Positions 1 to 9,611 of a DNA stretch of 64,000 nucleotides are shown here, one piece after another. The translations under genes and the position numbers were made by a program. The DNA comes from Dyella flava (GTDB lineage: Bacteria > Pseudomonadota > Gammaproteobacteria > Xanthomonadales > Rhodanobacteraceae), in NCBI RefSeq assembly GCF_016904955.1, contig NZ_JADIKE010000026.1:62001-126000 (forward strand). Direction: 5' to 3'. The number at the start of each line of letters is the position of its first letter. Positions within the stretch are counted from its first letter, which is position 1. The notes beneath the pieces were generated by a model. The model saw nothing but the letters and a program-made list of their open reading frames with translations, was not told the origin of the DNA and did not search any database.

Positions 1-851
1 ATCGCAATCATGGTGGACAAGCCGATGGCCGAATCCATCGAATAGCGACCGCCCACCCAATCCCAGAAGCCGTACATGTGGTCGGTGGAAATGCCGAAAT
101 CTTCTACTGCCTTTTCGTTCGTCGACAGCGCGACGAAGTGCTTGGCAACCGCCTTCTTGTCACCACCCGCTGCAGCCATCAGCCAGTCACGCGCGCTGTG
201 CGCGTTGGTCATCGTTTCCAGCGTAGTGAAGGTCTTGGAGGCGACGATGAACAGGGTTTCCTCAGGGCGAAGATCGTGCACCGCTTCGGCAAAGTCGGTG
301 TAATCCACGTTGGAAACAAAACGCAGCTGAAGCTTGCGGTCACTGTAATGACGCAAAGCCTCGTAGGCCATGACGGGGCCAAGATCGGAACCGCCGATGC
401 CGACATTGACGATATTGCGGATCGGTTTGCCGGTAAAGCCAAGCCAGCGCCCTTCGCGGATGGCGTTGGCAAACTCGGCCATACGCTTGAGCACCGCATG
501 CACTTCCGGCACCACGTTGACGCCATCGACCTTGATCACCTTGCGCGCCGGCGCACGCAGGGCAACATGCAGCACGGCGCGCTGTTCGGTGATATTGATC
601 TTCTCACCGGCAAACATTGCATCGCGCCGGTCTTCCACCCCGCACTCACGTGCCAGCGCAAACAGGTGTTCCAGCGTCTGATCGTTGACGCGGTGCCTGG
701 AGTAGTCGAACTTCCAACCGGCCGCCTCCGCACGATAGCGCTCGGCGCGTCCGCGATCAGCCGCGAACAAGTCGCGCAGATGTTGTTGAGCCAGTTCGGG
801 TTGATGTTGTTCCAGTGCAAGCCACGCCGCTTTCTCGCGCAATGCACTCAT
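1..851 (-). CDS. pgi: Glucose-6-phosphate isomerase, C-terminus cut by window edge
   Basis: Interconverts glucose-6-phosphate and fructose-6-phosphate in the cytoplasm. Reading leftwards from an ATG at 851, the frame stays open to the window edge and gives the N-terminal 283 residues of a Pgi. Family signatures include [10 protein letters not shown], the SKTFTTLET phosphate-binding segment and, near the edge, [11 protein letters not shown]. The start overlaps the stop of the upstream transaldolase by ATGA, so the two are probably translationally coupled and link the pentose phosphate and hexose phosphate pools. The C-terminal part, with the remaining catalytic residues, lies outside the window. 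Confidence 0.95.
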   Translation of the reverse strand, partial: MSALREKAAWLALEQHQPELAQQHLRDLFAADRGRAERYRAEAAGWKFDYSRHRVNDQTLEHLFALARECGVEDRRDAMFAGEKINITEQRAVLHVALRAPARKVIKVDGVNVVPEVHAVLKRMAEFANAIREGRWLGFTGKPIRNIVNVGIGGSDLGPVMAYEALRHYSDRKLQLRFVSNVDYTDFAEAVHDLRPEETLFIVASKTFTTLETMTNAHSARDWLMAAAGGDKKAVAKHFVALSTNEKAVEDFGISTDHMYGFWDWVGGRYSMDSAIGLSTMIA

Positions 852-1921
852 GCAGTTGCTCCTATGCGCTCGCTGATGGTGTCCAGCAGCTCGCGCCAGG
901 ACTTCACGAAAGCATCTGCGCCTTCCTGCTGAAGTGTCTTGGCCAGCGGCTCGACCTGGATACCGGACGCCTCGAACTGCGCCAGCGTGCTGGCGACGCT
1001 GGGGTCGTTCAAGCTCATCAGGTGCTCGGCCTTGCCGTGGTCGGCGAACGCCAGCAGGGTTTTCTCCGGCATGGTGTTGACGGTCAGCGGTGCGATCAGG
1101 TTTTCGATGTAGAGCACATCGCTGGCCTTGGGATCCTTGGTGCCAGTGCTCGCCCACAGCAAGCGCTGCACGCGCGCCCCAGCATTCTGCAAGCGCTGCA
1201 GGCGCGGTGAATCGAGCAACTGGCGATACCTGGCATAGATCTGTGCGCACACGGCAAAGCCGAGCTTGTTGCGGAGCTCAGCAGGTACCTTGTCGGCCAC
1301 TTTCACATCCCAGCGGCTGATAAACACGGAGGCGACCGATGCCACGTCCAGGTCCAGTCCTGCCGCATGACGACGTTCCAGGCCGCGCAGCCAGGCCTCG
1401 GCCGCCGCCTGGTATTGCTCCGGCGAGAACAGCAGGGTCACGTTGATCGGCACGCCACGGAAGATCAGCTCTTCGATGGCGTCGATACCGGCGGGTGTGC
1501 CCGGCACCTTGATAAAAAGATTGTGCACGGCCGCCTGTTTGTGCAACGCGACCGCCTGCTCGACGGTGCGGGCCGTGTCGTCCGCCAGCAACGGGGAAAC
1601 CTCCAGCGACACCCAGCCATCCACGCCGTGCGTATGCTGATACACCGGCTCGAAGATGGCCGCGGCGCGGCGCAGATCGTCGATGGCCAGTCCGAAGAAC
1701 ACCGTCTCCGGCTCCGCCTGCCCCGCCGCGCGGATCGAGGTGTCATAGTCCTTCCCGGTCTTGATCGCCTGGGCAAAAATGGTGGGGTTGGAGGTCAGGC
1801 CGGTAACGTTCTTTTGCTCGCGGTAGCCGAGCAAGGTGCCGTCGCCCAGCATGCTTCGGGTGATGTTATCCAGCCACAGGCTCTGGCCGAGCCCATTCAG
1901 CGTGTGGGTTGGGTGCTCCAT
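848..1921 (-). CDS. tal: Transaldolase
   Basis: Moves a three-carbon dihydroxyacetone unit between sugar phosphates in the non-oxidative pentose phosphate pathway. The 357-residue protein has the family's [12 protein letters not shown] segment near the N-terminus. The FIKVPGT motif (Lys about residue 138) carries the predicted Schiff-base lysine and is followed by [11 protein letters not shown]. The length fits the longer bacterial transaldolases that often sit beside or are fused to phosphoglucose isomerase. The stop overlaps the pgi start by 4 bp, so this is a two-gene operon read right to left. A short purine-rich stretch (AGGAGT) lies just before the ATG. Confidence 0.95.
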   Translation of the reverse strand: MEHPTHTLNGLGQSLWLDNITRSMLGDGTLLGYREQKNVTGLTSNPTIFAQAIKTGKDYDTSIRAAGQAEPETVFFGLAIDDLRRAAAIFEPVYQHTHGVDGWVSLEVSPLLADDTARTVEQAVALHKQAAVHNLFIKVPGTPAGIDAIEELIFRGVPINVTLLFSPEQYQAAAEAWLRGLERRHAAGLDLDVASVASVFISRWDVKVADKVPAELRNKLGFAVCAQIYARYRQLLDSPRLQRLQNAGARVQRLLWASTGTKDPKASDVLYIENLIAPLTVNTMPEKTLLAFADHGKAEHLMSLNDPSVASTLAQFEASGIQVEPLAKTLQQEGADAFVKSWRELLDTISERIGATA

Positions 1922-2240
1922 TGCAGTACTCCTAGGTGAAATGAGGCGAGTCGTTCATTCGGGTCGCGCGGCCCGCGAGGTTGCTTGCAGCAACGTCGAC
2001 ATCTGGCAGGCACATCAGCATAGAGAAAGCCATGTTATGACCATGCTCATACCTGTGGCCCGCAGCGCTCGGCCAGTCGTGCAGCGCAGCGCGCAGGATT
2101 CACGTGACAGGTTGATCAGCATAATCCTTTTGACGCGAGGTGCCACCTGCCAGGGTAGCAAGTTGGATATCACGATCTGATGACCGTTGGGACTATGCGA
2201 TTGAATCGCCGCAGCGGTCGCGCCGGATGAAAACGGACTG
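1922..2240. other. Intergenic stretch upstream of tal
   Basis: This 319-bp gap lies between the tal start and the 3' end of the HAD-like gene, both on the minus strand. It should hold the tal-pgi promoter and the 3' end of the hydrolase transcript. I see no gene, tRNA or convincing terminator; the short frames across it lack ribosome sites and family features. Confidence 0.5.
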
Positions 2241-2848
2241 TCATACGCGGGCTCGCTGGACCATCTCTTGCCAGCGGTAATACTTCTTGTCGGCGAGGCC
2301 GAGCATGTCGAAATCTTCCTTGGTGTCGCCGTAGGCACACACCAACGGAAATCGCTTGAGTTCGCATACCTCACGCACGCGCCTGGATTTTTCCGAGCCG
2401 ACACACTGCAACCCGTCATAGCGACCGGTTAATAAGCCGTCCGCTACTTCGAGGCGCGAACAGATCAAATCAAGCCCTTGCCCGCGGCACCAATGTTCCA
2501 GATAGATATCCAGCGCGCCGGACACAACCATCACCTTGTCGCCCTGCGCCAGGTGCCATTGAATGCGCTCCATGGCCATCGGCCTCAGTACGTCGGGGAG
2601 CACTTCCTCGGAAAAACGCCGTCCCATCTCCTTGGCATGATCGGCAAACATGCCGCGTAAGCCGAAACTCACGACACTGGCGCGTATCGTGTTGCCTGAA
2701 ACCAAACCGAGCTTGTAGCCCGCCCACATCGGCAGAAAAACCGCGCACCCAACATCCGACGACGACGCGATACTGCAAAGCGCATGAAGTCAGCGAGCAT
2801 TTCCTTACGTGTGATGGTGCCGTCGAAATCGAAGAGGGCCAGATTCAT
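2241..2848 (-). pseudogene. HAD-IB family phosphatase, frameshifted
   Basis: A haloacid dehalogenase phosphatase of the SerB/YfhB-like IB type, split across two frames. The first part starts with an ATG at 2848 and has the nucleophile motif FDFDGT at residues 6-11. The second frame continues with PMWAGYKLGLVSGN, motif II VVSGA and motif III YGDTKEDFDML, ending at 2241. The switch falls at a run of five A (2736-2740, T on the coding strand). A sixth T would restore one frame reading GARFFLPMWAGYK and give about 202 residues, a normal length. It is either a real single-base deletion or a homopolymer sequencing error. The substrate cannot be read from sequence; phosphoserine or phosphatidylglycerophosphate are family possibilities. 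Confidence 0.8.
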
Positions 2849-3024
2849 GCGGTGAAAATTTCCTTATGACCAAATGTATAGAGATCCTTGCATGACTCTA
2901 CGCATTCATTCCCATCGCTAAAGTCTGCTGCCACCCCATGTCAGCAAGATCACGATGGGAGCAAGCTTTTCCGCTGACATATCGGCATCATGTCTACATC
3001 CCTTGACGTGCTTGCAGCTACAAC

Positions 3025-3906
3025 ATGTCCCCACGTTCGTCCTACGCCCCGGTACTGCTGGCAGTCGGTGCATTGCTGGTCAGCATGACGTCGTACCAAT
3101 GTGGTGCGGCCATCGCCAAGCAGTTGTTCCCACTGGTCGGCGCACAAGGCGCTACCGCGTTCCGGCTCGGGCTGGGAGCGTTGATCCTGCTGGTGGTGCG
3201 GCGCCCCTGGCGCAATCTGCGCAGCGGCACCAGTTGGCGCGCGCTGTGGGGCTACGGATTGTCGATGGGCGCCATGAACCTGGTGTTTTACATGGCGCTG
3301 CGCACCATTCCGCTTGGCATAGCGGTCGCGATCGAATTCACCGGTCCGCTGGCGATCGCCGTGCTCAGTTCGCGCCAGATATCGCATTTCGCCTGGATCG
3401 TACTTGCCGTGATCGGATTGCTTCTGCTGCTGCCGCTACGCGGACAAGCTCATGCACTGGATCCGATAGGCGTGTTGTATGCACTCGCTGCAGGCGTGGG
3501 CTGGGCCCTATATATCGTGTTTGGACAAAAAGCCGGTGCCAGCCATGGCGGGGACGCGGTGACACTGGGCATTGCCATCGGTGCATTGCTGGCCGTTCCG
3601 ACGGGATTTGCACACGCAGGCACGGCCTTGCTGTCACCAGCGTTGCTGCCACTGGGACTGGGCGTAGCGATACTGAGCTCGATACTCCCTTATTCGCTGG
3701 AGATGATCGCGCTGACCCGCCTGCCGGCCCGCACCTTCAGCGTATTGCTAAGCCTCGAACCAGCCATTGCCGCACTGGCCGGGGCAGCATTTCTGGGGGA
3801 ACGGCTGGATACGCAGCAGTGGGTGGCCATCACGGCCATTGTCGCGGCTTCAGCGGGCGCCGCATTCGGTGTTCGTCAACCAGCCGTCGAGCCTCTGGCG
3901 AATTGA
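3025..3906 (+). CDS. EamA-family (RhtA-like) inner-membrane exporter
   Basis: A 293-residue drug/metabolite-transporter superfamily protein with about ten hydrophobic segments arranged as two EamA repeats. The segments GLSMGAMNLVFYMALRTIPLGIAVAIEFTGPL and the mirrored LTRLPARTFSVLLSLEPAIAALAG are typical of the RhtA threonine/homoserine exporter group (only the family resemblance is seen; the substrate is inferred). The ATG at 3025 begins a hydrophobic N-terminus. Divergent from the broken HAD gene and followed by a tRNA on the other strand, it appears monocistronic. Confidence 0.85.
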   Translation: MSPRSSYAPVLLAVGALLVSMTSYQCGAAIAKQLFPLVGAQGATAFRLGLGALILLVVRRPWRNLRSGTSWRALWGYGLSMGAMNLVFYMALRTIPLGIAVAIEFTGPLAIAVLSSRQISHFAWIVLAVIGLLLLLPLRGQAHALDPIGVLYALAAGVGWALYIVFGQKAGASHGGDAVTLGIAIGALLAVPTGFAHAGTALLSPALLPLGLGVAILSSILPYSLEMIALTRLPARTFSVLLSLEPAIAALAGAAFLGERLDTQQWVAITAIVAASAGAAFGVRQPAVEPLAN

Positions 3907-3992
3907 ACAAAGTGGCAACCAGGTGGGCCGAACTGGCCAAGGGTCCGCATAAAAACCCTTGAAATCAGGGTTCTGGAAGGTGTGCGGACAAA

Positions 3993-4069
3993 TGGTGGCT
4001 ATGGGTGGACTCGAACCACCGACCCCAGCATTATGAGTGCTGTGCTCTAACCGGCTGAGCTACATAGCC
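3993..4069 (-). tRNA. tRNA-Met (CAU), elongator type
   Basis: On the minus strand this 77-nt stretch folds as a cloverleaf: acceptor stem GGCTATG/CATAGCC, D arm with GCTC/GAGC, anticodon arm with loop CTCATAA (anticodon CAU), T arm GGTGG-TTCGAGT-CCACC and an encoded CCA. The C1:A72-type initiator mismatch is absent and the anticodon stem lacks three GC pairs, so it is the elongator rather than the initiator methionine tRNA. It differs clearly from the tRNA-Ile2(CAU) at 40 kb, which shares the anticodon. Confidence 0.95.
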
Positions 4070-4259
4070 ATGGGGTGCGTGCGTCGCCTGGGGGAAGCCG
4101 GATCGGCTGGATTCAGGCGGGGCGCGGCAGTTTAATCGTGTCGCCCTTGCGGTTCAAGTGGTTGGCTTGCTCCGGGTTTGTAGGCTGTGGTTGAATCGAT
4201 CTCGGGTCAAATGCGCTCACGTCAAGGCGGCGAGCGCCGACCTGGCCCGAGGAGGTTGG

Positions 4260-4799
4260 ATGATTGACGTTGATGGCTACCGTCCGAATGTTGGCATCGT
4301 GCTGCTCAATGCAGACGGCCGGCTGTTCTGGGCGCGCCGCATCCACCGCGACGGTTGGCAGTTCCCCCAGGGCGGCATGCGCAGCGACGAGACCCCGCTG
4401 GAAGCCATGTACCGGGAGCTGCAGGAAGAAACCGGTCTTTCCCCCGAACATGTCGAGGTGCTGGCCAGCACCCGCGGCTGGCTGCGCTACAAGCTGCCGA
4501 GCCGCTATATCCGCCATCACCAGCAACCCACCTGCATTGGCCAGAAGCAGGTCTGGTTCCTGCTGAAACTGGTCGGTGGCGAGGATGCACTGCGCCTGGA
4601 TGCGTGCGAGAAGCCGGAATTTGACCTGTGGCGCTGGGTGGATTTCTGGTACCCGGCCGGCCATGTGGTCAACTTCAAGCGTGACGTCTACCACCGGGCT
4701 TTACGCCATTTCGCCCCGCTGGTGGAGACCATCCTGAGCATCGAGCTCGGCCCACAGCCGCAACCACGCGGCAACCGTGGCCGGCGGCAGGCCGCCTGA
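4260..4799 (+). CDS. rppH: RNA pyrophosphohydrolase (Nudix)
   Basis: Removes pyrophosphate from the 5' end of mRNAs and so starts 5'-end-dependent decay. The 179-residue protein begins [17 protein letters not shown] and carries the Nudix box [23 protein letters not shown] at residues 38-60 with the REXXEE core. Further RppH hallmarks are [13 protein letters not shown] before the box and the C-terminal [19 protein letters not shown]. The start at 4260 has an AGGAGG site a few bases upstream; a longer in-frame extension to 4158 lacks family resemblance. Confidence 0.95.
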   Translation: MIDVDGYRPNVGIVLLNADGRLFWARRIHRDGWQFPQGGMRSDETPLEAMYRELQEETGLSPEHVEVLASTRGWLRYKLPSRYIRHHQQPTCIGQKQVWFLLKLVGGEDALRLDACEKPEFDLWRWVDFWYPAGHVVNFKRDVYHRALRHFAPLVETILSIELGPQPQPRGNRGRRQAA

Positions 4800-4825
4800 C
4801 GGTCAGGCTCGCCGTTAAGCGAACA

Positions 4826-4850
4826 TTAGTTGACAATCATTCGCATTCGC
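4826..4850 (+). promoter_or_regulatory. Fur-box-like site upstream of bfd
   Basis: The stretch reading TTGACAATCATTCGCATTCG resembles the second half and flank of Fur boxes (core AATCATTCGCATT) and lies just upstream of the bacterioferritin-associated ferredoxin start. Iron control of bfd is established in other bacteria; binding here is inferred. Confidence 0.5.
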
Positions 4851-4865
4851 GTTGAAATGCGCGGC

Positions 4866-5066
4866 ATGTACATTTGCCTGTGCAACGCCATTACCGACCA
4901 CGATATCCGTCGCGCTGCCGCTGACGGCGTGCGAACGTTCGCCGAACTACAGAACCGCACGGGCTGCGCGGATTGCTGCGGCTGCTGTGAGGCCGAGGCC
5001 CGCACCACACTGGAAGAGGCCGTGGTACAGGTAGCACTGGACCTGCCGATCCTGGTCGCCGCCTGA
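4866..5066 (+). CDS. bfd: Bacterioferritin-associated ferredoxin
   Basis: A 66-residue [2Fe-2S] protein that reduces iron in bacterioferritin so it can be mobilised. It starts MYICLCNAITD and carries the four family cysteines as CLC near the N-terminus and CADCCGC in the middle, within a BFD-type helix-turn-helix fold. An ATG nine bases upstream is also in frame; I chose 4866 because the family normally begins MYIC/MYVC. It sits downstream of a Fur-box-like site, is followed by a strong terminator, and precedes bfr, its expected partner. Confidence 0.92.
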   Translation: MYICLCNAITDHDIRRAAADGVRTFAELQNRTGCADCCGCCEAEARTTLEEAVVQVALDLPILVAA

Positions 5067-5090
5067 CCCCTTCTTGCGTACAGATTTGAA

Positions 5091-5118
5091 AACCACCGGC
5101 TGACCCCGGTGGTTTTTT
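5091..5118 (+). terminator. Rho-independent terminator after bfd
   Basis: The inverted repeat AACCACCGG / CCGGTGGTT has a short loop and is followed by a run of T, directly behind bfd. It separates bfd from bfr, so bfr probably has its own promoter at about 5120-5205. Confidence 0.85.
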
Positions 5119-5205
5119 GTTTGCCGCTGCAAACGGTTCGCAATACTCCATGGCGGAGGCAGAATCCGTATAGTTTCCACTTCAGCCAACGTCCGGAGAG
5201 CAGCC

Positions 5206-5676
5206 ATGAAGGGTGACGCCAAGGTCATCGAGTTCCTCAACAAGGTGCTCTACAACGAGCTGACGGCCATCAACCAGTACTTCCTGCATTACCGCATGTT
5301 CAAGAACTGGGGCTATGAGGAGCTGGCTGAACACGAGTACAAGGAATCGATCGACGAGATGAAGCACGCCGACCGACTGATCGAGCGCATCCTGTTCCTG
5401 GAAGGCCTGCCCAATCTGCAACATCTGGGCAAATTGCGCATCGGCGAAAATGTGATCGAGTGCATCCACGGCGATCTCGACCTGGAGATGGCTGCGACGA
5501 AAGATCTGCGTGCGGCGATCGCATATTGCGAGAGCATTGCCGACTACGTCAGCCGCGATTTGTTCAAGAACATTCTTCATGATGAAGAAGAACACATCGA
5601 CTGGCTGGAAACCCAGCTCAGCCTGGTCAAGGATATCGGCTCGGAACGTTATCTCCAGTCGAAGATGGAAAGCTGA
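5206..5676 (+). CDS. bfr: Bacterioferritin
   Basis: A 156-residue subunit of the 24-mer haem-containing iron store. All ferroxidase ligands are present: E18, E51, H54, E94, E127 and H130. M52, the axial haem ligand between two subunits, is also there (motif DEMKHAD). This identifies a true haem bacterioferritin rather than FtnA. It lies 140 bp downstream of bfd, the ferredoxin that releases its iron, with a GGAGAG ribosome site before the ATG. Confidence 0.96.
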   Translation: MKGDAKVIEFLNKVLYNELTAINQYFLHYRMFKNWGYEELAEHEYKESIDEMKHADRLIERILFLEGLPNLQHLGKLRIGENVIECIHGDLDLEMAATKDLRAAIAYCESIADYVSRDLFKNILHDEEEHIDWLETQLSLVKDIGSERYLQSKMES

Positions 5677-6002
5677 CATTCACAAGATACAGAGGCGTGC
5701 TTTCTTCGCGCCTCGAAGCCGAGCACATAGTTAGTGCGCTCCCTGCGCGCCCGCACTTTCCCCGCGTGCTGAGTTCGATGCATGTCCGAACCCGGCTCCG
5801 CGAATCAGGTACTTACGGTGCCGGATTCGTGGCGAGCCATCCTCTGCCTGTGCTAACAGATTGTTTCTCAACAACCTGTTCAAGGTTAAAAGCGCACACC
5901 CCGCAGCGCAGCAAAGCGAACGCCGACACAAAGCACGCGACGATTCCTTGACGGTCTCGTCACAGCCGGGCTATACCCTCCGCTTTCCCGGAAAGGCCGC
6001 GC
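5677..6002. other. Intergenic stretch between bfr and the DUF6776-like gene
   Basis: This 326-bp gap contains a GAGGCG/CGCCTC hairpin (5692-5714) close behind bfr, possibly its 3' end, though no T run follows. The remainder should hold the promoter for the membrane protein-bactofilin pair. No coding frame in it looks real. Confidence 0.45.
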
Positions 6003-6764
6003 ATGGCTTCCCGCCCACCACCGCGCTACGTCGTACGCCCACACGACGCTGCCAGTCAGCGTCGTCGCTTGTTGTGGTTCGGACTGGCGTGGCTCGGCAG
6101 CATGCTGCTGGTTGGATTGATGGTTGCGTTGGCAATCGGCGCATGGAAAGGCGTGGTGCCGCGCATCTCGGATCGACGCGAGCTGCGCGCACTTACCGCC
6201 GAAAATGGGGATCTGAAACAACAGGTCGCCGATCTGCAACGTTCGGAACAAGTTGCCGATGTTGCGACCAAGGCATTGCGCGAAACCATTTCACAACGCG
6301 ATGAAGAAATCAGCGGCCTGCGCGCGGATCTCAGTTTCTATTCGCGACTGGTGGGCGGCGACGCGCAACGCGAAGGGCTGAAGGTACAAGAGGTATCTCT
6401 GCAACCCGTACCGCACTCGCAAGCATGGAACCTCGCCATCAGCCTCACCCAAAACATCAAGCGCGATGACGACACCAGCGGCACCACCACGGTCAGCGTG
6501 GAAGGACTGAGCAACAACAAAGTGGTGCAACTGGATTGGCCTACCCTGGGAGATGCCGCCGAAAAGGATGGCATTCCCTTTAGGTTCCGCTATTTCCAGC
6601 AGTTGCACACCACCATCGCGTTGCCGGCCGATTTTCGGCCCACTCGTCTGCACGTCACAGTCCAGCCGGAGAATGGCGACCCCGTCACCCGTGCTGTCGC
6701 TTGGAGTGACGCCTTATCCAGCCCAGTCACCAACTCCCAGGGGGATACCGATGCTCAGCCGTAA
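6003..6764 (+). CDS. DUF6776-like membrane-anchored coiled-coil protein
   Basis: A 253-residue protein with a basic N-terminus, one transmembrane segment at about residues 24-48, a predicted coiled coil at about 58-115 (heptad-rich, ending in ISGLRADLSFYSRLVGG) and a beta-rich C-terminal domain probably in the periplasm. The layout recalls the Xanthomonadales DUF6776 family; no biochemical role is known to me. Its last codons overlap the start of the downstream bactofilin, so the two are likely co-translated, hinting at a shared role in cell shape or envelope scaffolding. Confidence 0.75.
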   Translation: MASRPPPRYVVRPHDAASQRRRLLWFGLAWLGSMLLVGLMVALAIGAWKGVVPRISDRRELRALTAENGDLKQQVADLQRSEQVADVATKALRETISQRDEEISGLRADLSFYSRLVGGDAQREGLKVQEVSLQPVPHSQAWNLAISLTQNIKRDDDTSGTTTVSVEGLSNNKVVQLDWPTLGDAAEKDGIPFRFRYFQQLHTTIALPADFRPTRLHVTVQPENGDPVTRAVAWSDALSSPVTNSQGDTDAQP

Positions 6765-7173
6765 ACGTAACGAACAGGCACCCCGCAACGCCGAAACCAG
6801 CCTGATTGCGCATGGCACGACCATTCGCGGTGACGTCCGCTTCTCTGGCACGCTGCATCTAGATGGCCGCATCGAAGGCTGCGTGCTTGGGGAAGGCCCC
6901 AACGCGCTCTTTACCCTGAGCGAACACGGCCACGTGCAAGGCGAGGTGCGCGTGCCGCACGCCATGATCAACGGCCAGGTCACGGGTGACATCTACGCCA
7001 GCGAGCGGCTGGAACTGGCCGCGCAGGCTCGCGTGACCGGCGACGTTCGCTACAATTCGCTGGAAATGACCTCCGGCGCGCAGGTGAATGGCCGCATGGC
7101 GCACCAGGGCGAGGGTCATGTCCAGCGCGAGCTGCCGGCGCCGGAGATGCGCCCGGAGCCCGCGACAGCCTGA
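6751..7173 (+). CDS. Bactofilin family polymer-forming protein
   Basis: Bactofilins assemble without nucleotides into membrane-associated filaments that position wall enzymes and other machinery. This 140-residue protein has the usual right-handed beta-helix core from about residues 18 to 115, seen as repeated short strands (TTIRGDVRFSGTLHLDGRIEG, LSEHGHVQGEV, MINGQVTGDIYASERLEL, ARVTGDVRYNSLEM), with charged flexible ends. The ATG at 6751 follows CCAGGGGGA and overlaps the end of the preceding membrane-protein gene by 14 bp. Confidence 0.9.
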   Translation: MLSRKRNEQAPRNAETSLIAHGTTIRGDVRFSGTLHLDGRIEGCVLGEGPNALFTLSEHGHVQGEVRVPHAMINGQVTGDIYASERLELAAQARVTGDVRYNSLEMTSGAQVNGRMAHQGEGHVQRELPAPEMRPEPATA

Positions 7174-7255
7174 ATAAGACGTGGAGGGGGCCGATGGCCA
7201 TCGACTTGCAGCTGATATGCTTGAGTCCACCCTGTATCAGCCCCATTTCCGCGCC

Positions 7256-7624
7256 ATGGAAACCATCCTCGCCATCCCCGATTACCGCCAGGCCGGCGCT
7301 CCGCTGGTCTTTACCGAGGCTGCCGCCCGCAAGGTGCACGAACTGATCCAGGAAGAAGGCAATCCTGAGCTGAAGTTGCGCGTGTACATCACCGGTGGCG
7401 GCTGCTCGGGCTTCCAGTACGGCTTCACCTTCGACGAAGCGCGTGCGGATGACGATTTCGCGCTGGATCGCGAAGGCGTCACCCTGCTGGTCGATCCCCT
7501 GTCGCTGCAATACCTCACCGGCGCAGAGATCGATTACACCGAAAACCTGAGCGGCTCGCAGTTCGTCATCCGCAATCCCAACGCCAAGACCACCTGCGGC
7601 TGCGGCTCATCGTTCTCCACCTGA
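7256..7624 (+). CDS. erpA: Iron-sulfur cluster insertion protein ErpA
   Basis: An A-type carrier of 122 residues that delivers Fe-S clusters to apoproteins. The three cluster-binding cysteines are C50 in GGGCSGF and C114/C116 in CGCG, and the GFxFD segment is conserved. I start it at 7256 ([11 protein letters not shown]); the in-frame extension to 7181 does not resemble the family. It lies between bactofilin and nudC on the same strand, probably with its own promoter. Confidence 0.93.
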   Translation: METILAIPDYRQAGAPLVFTEAAARKVHELIQEEGNPELKLRVYITGGGCSGFQYGFTFDEARADDDFALDREGVTLLVDPLSLQYLTGAEIDYTENLSGSQFVIRNPNAKTTCGCGSSFST

Positions 7625-7639
7625 GCGGTTGACCAACGG

Positions 7640-8599
7640 ATGGCGTCGACGAACCTCAACACCTTCGCCGGACTCAGCCTGATACTCGATCGCGTTTCCG
7701 AACAACGCGATGATGTCGATTGGGTGACCGCGAAAGCCGGTTCGGCAGACGCCCGCTACCTGCTGCTCGATCCTGCTGGCGATGCCTACCTGCACCACCA
7801 GCAGGAAGCCCTGCGCTGGCTCGATGCCGGTGAGCGCGAGCGCCTGCTGCCCGATGCCTCGTGGAGCCTGCTCGGCATCGCCGACGGACAGCCGCATTTC
7901 ATGCTGCTGTTGGACGAGCGCCACGACCACGCCGAGCTGGAGTCCGCACTCGATGCTCGCCGCATGGGCCTGCGCGCGGCCGGCCTGCTGCTGGCCGCGG
8001 ATGAAGCGGGCCTGTTTGCGTACGCCAAAGGGCTGGCCCATTGGCAACGTGAGACACGCTTCTGCGCGCGTTGCGGCTCACCACTCAAGCTGGTGTCGTC
8101 GGGCCACCGCGCACAGTGCACCAATCCCGCCTGCGGACATGTGCACTTTCCGCGTACCGACGCCGCGGTCATCGTCATCGTCGAATACGAAGGCGCCTGC
8201 CTGCTCGGCCGTCAGGCCAGCTGGCCCGCAGGACGCTACTCCACGCTGGCGGGTTTCATCGAACCAGGCGAAGCCCTGGAAGATGCCGTTCGCCGCGAAG
8301 TCGCCGAAGAATCCGGCGTGATCGTCGGCGATGTGCACTATCACTCGTCGCAACCCTGGCCGCTGCCGGCTTCTTTGATGGTGGGCTTCACCGCCACGGC
8401 GATCTCCCCAGCGATCCGCCTGCGCGATGGCGAGCTGGAAGATGCGCGCTGGTTTACGCCGCAGCAAATCATCGATGGGCTGGCCGACGGCAGCCTCGCC
8501 ACACCGACCCGGCTGTCCGTGTCCTATCAACTGATCTCGCACTGGCTGCGGGAGCGCGCAGGCCTGGACCTGGACTCGCTGATCGAGCGCGCGCACTGA
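7640..8599 (+). CDS. nudC: NAD(H) pyrophosphatase / NAD-capped RNA hydrolase
   Basis: Cleaves NADH to NMNH and AMP and in E. coli also removes NAD caps from RNA. The 319-residue protein has a zinc ribbon (C142, C145, C160, C165). It also has the Nudix box GFIEPGEALEDAVRREVAEESG at residues 205-226 and the NADH-specific SQPWPLPASLM motif about 17 residues further on. It starts 15 bp behind the erpA stop, so the two genes probably share a transcript. Confidence 0.94.
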   Translation: MASTNLNTFAGLSLILDRVSEQRDDVDWVTAKAGSADARYLLLDPAGDAYLHHQQEALRWLDAGERERLLPDASWSLLGIADGQPHFMLLLDERHDHAELESALDARRMGLRAAGLLLAADEAGLFAYAKGLAHWQRETRFCARCGSPLKLVSSGHRAQCTNPACGHVHFPRTDAAVIVIVEYEGACLLGRQASWPAGRYSTLAGFIEPGEALEDAVRREVAEESGVIVGDVHYHSSQPWPLPASLMVGFTATAISPAIRLRDGELEDARWFTPQQIIDGLADGSLATPTRLSVSYQLISHWLRERAGLDLDSLIERAH

Positions 8600-8670
8600 T
8601 GTGTCGGGACGGGGCCTGATCAGGCTCCCATCCCTCGCATACAATGCGTCATCCCACGGAGTCCGTTTTC

Positions 8671-9540
8671 ATGGCTATTCGCCTGCTTGCTGCGCTGATC
8701 GCTCTCGGACTGCTGCATCTGCAGCCACAGCTTGCGCATTGGCGTGGCGATGCCGGCTTCCGGCGCTGGGTCCATCAACTTGCCGATACCAACGGCATGG
8801 CACGTGTGCTGTTCACGGTGCTGGCACCGGTCGCCGCGTGCGCGCTGATTGCCTGGATGCTGCACCGCTTGCCGCTGGCGGCGCTGCTACAGCTGGCATT
8901 TGGGCTGGTGGTATTGCTGTTCTCGTTTGGTCCGCAGGCTTTCGAGGCGGCCATCGAGGCCATTCTCAAGGCGCCCGATCAACAGAGCCGCGAAGCCGCC
9001 GCCCAAGAACTCTGCGAGGATTGCGAAACCATCGCCTGGACGACGGCGGATCTCGGCGAAGCAACTGCTTATGGCGCGCTGCGCCGTCGCTTTGGCGTGC
9101 TGTTCTGGTTTTTCGTGCTCGGCCCGGCCGGCGCCCTGCTCTATCGACTGGCACGGCAACTTGGACATGACAGCTCGCTGGCCCTCGATGCCGGCGCGCG
9201 CGCATCAGCCGGTTATCTCGCCAACGGCCTCGACTGGCTGCCGGCACAATTGATGGTTTTCACATTGGCGCTGGTCGGGCATTGGGACGCCGTGATCGGC
9301 GCATGGCGCCGCTGGCACCAGCAGGCCGCCCCCAATAGCTGGTATCTCTCCAGCCCGGCCTTTCTGGGCGCGGCCGCGCGAGCCGATGTGCTTACCGATG
9401 TCGAAGGCGGTGACGGCTACGCGGAAGAACGCACCGATCCGCTGCACGAACTTCGCCGCCTGCGTGATGCCCTGCTACGTGCATTGCTCGCCTGGCTGAG
9501 CGTGGTCGCGTTGATCGTGATCGGCGGATGGCTGCATTAA
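8671..9540 (+). CDS. ampE: AmpE-like inner-membrane protein
   Basis: A polytopic membrane protein of about 289 residues of the AmpE/CobD-related group, associated in enterobacteria with beta-lactamase regulation through AmpD/AmpR. It has four to five hydrophobic segments and the conserved pattern W-RGDAGFRRWV near the N-terminus. The family-like RRFGVLFWFFVLGPAGALLYRL lies at about residues 139-160. I prefer the ATG at 8671 over one at 8644 because a GGAG lies about 10 bp upstream of 8671. No ampD neighbour is seen, so the regulatory role is inferred from family only. Confidence 0.8.
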   Translation: MAIRLLAALIALGLLHLQPQLAHWRGDAGFRRWVHQLADTNGMARVLFTVLAPVAACALIAWMLHRLPLAALLQLAFGLVVLLFSFGPQAFEAAIEAILKAPDQQSREAAAQELCEDCETIAWTTADLGEATAYGALRRRFGVLFWFFVLGPAGALLYRLARQLGHDSSLALDAGARASAGYLANGLDWLPAQLMVFTLALVGHWDAVIGAWRRWHQQAAPNSWYLSSPAFLGAAARADVLTDVEGGDGYAEERTDPLHELRRLRDALLRALLAWLSVVALIVIGGWLH

Positions 9541-9611
9541 GAGCGGGAAATCGTAGAGGGAAGCGGGAAGGGTGAAAAGCCAATAAGCGTCACGCTTTCC
9601 CGACTCCCGAT

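Noticed and set aside
4157..4259. N-terminal extension of rppH
   Set aside because: The open frame continues left but family proteins begin [12 protein letters not shown], and AGGAGG lies just before the ATG at 4260.
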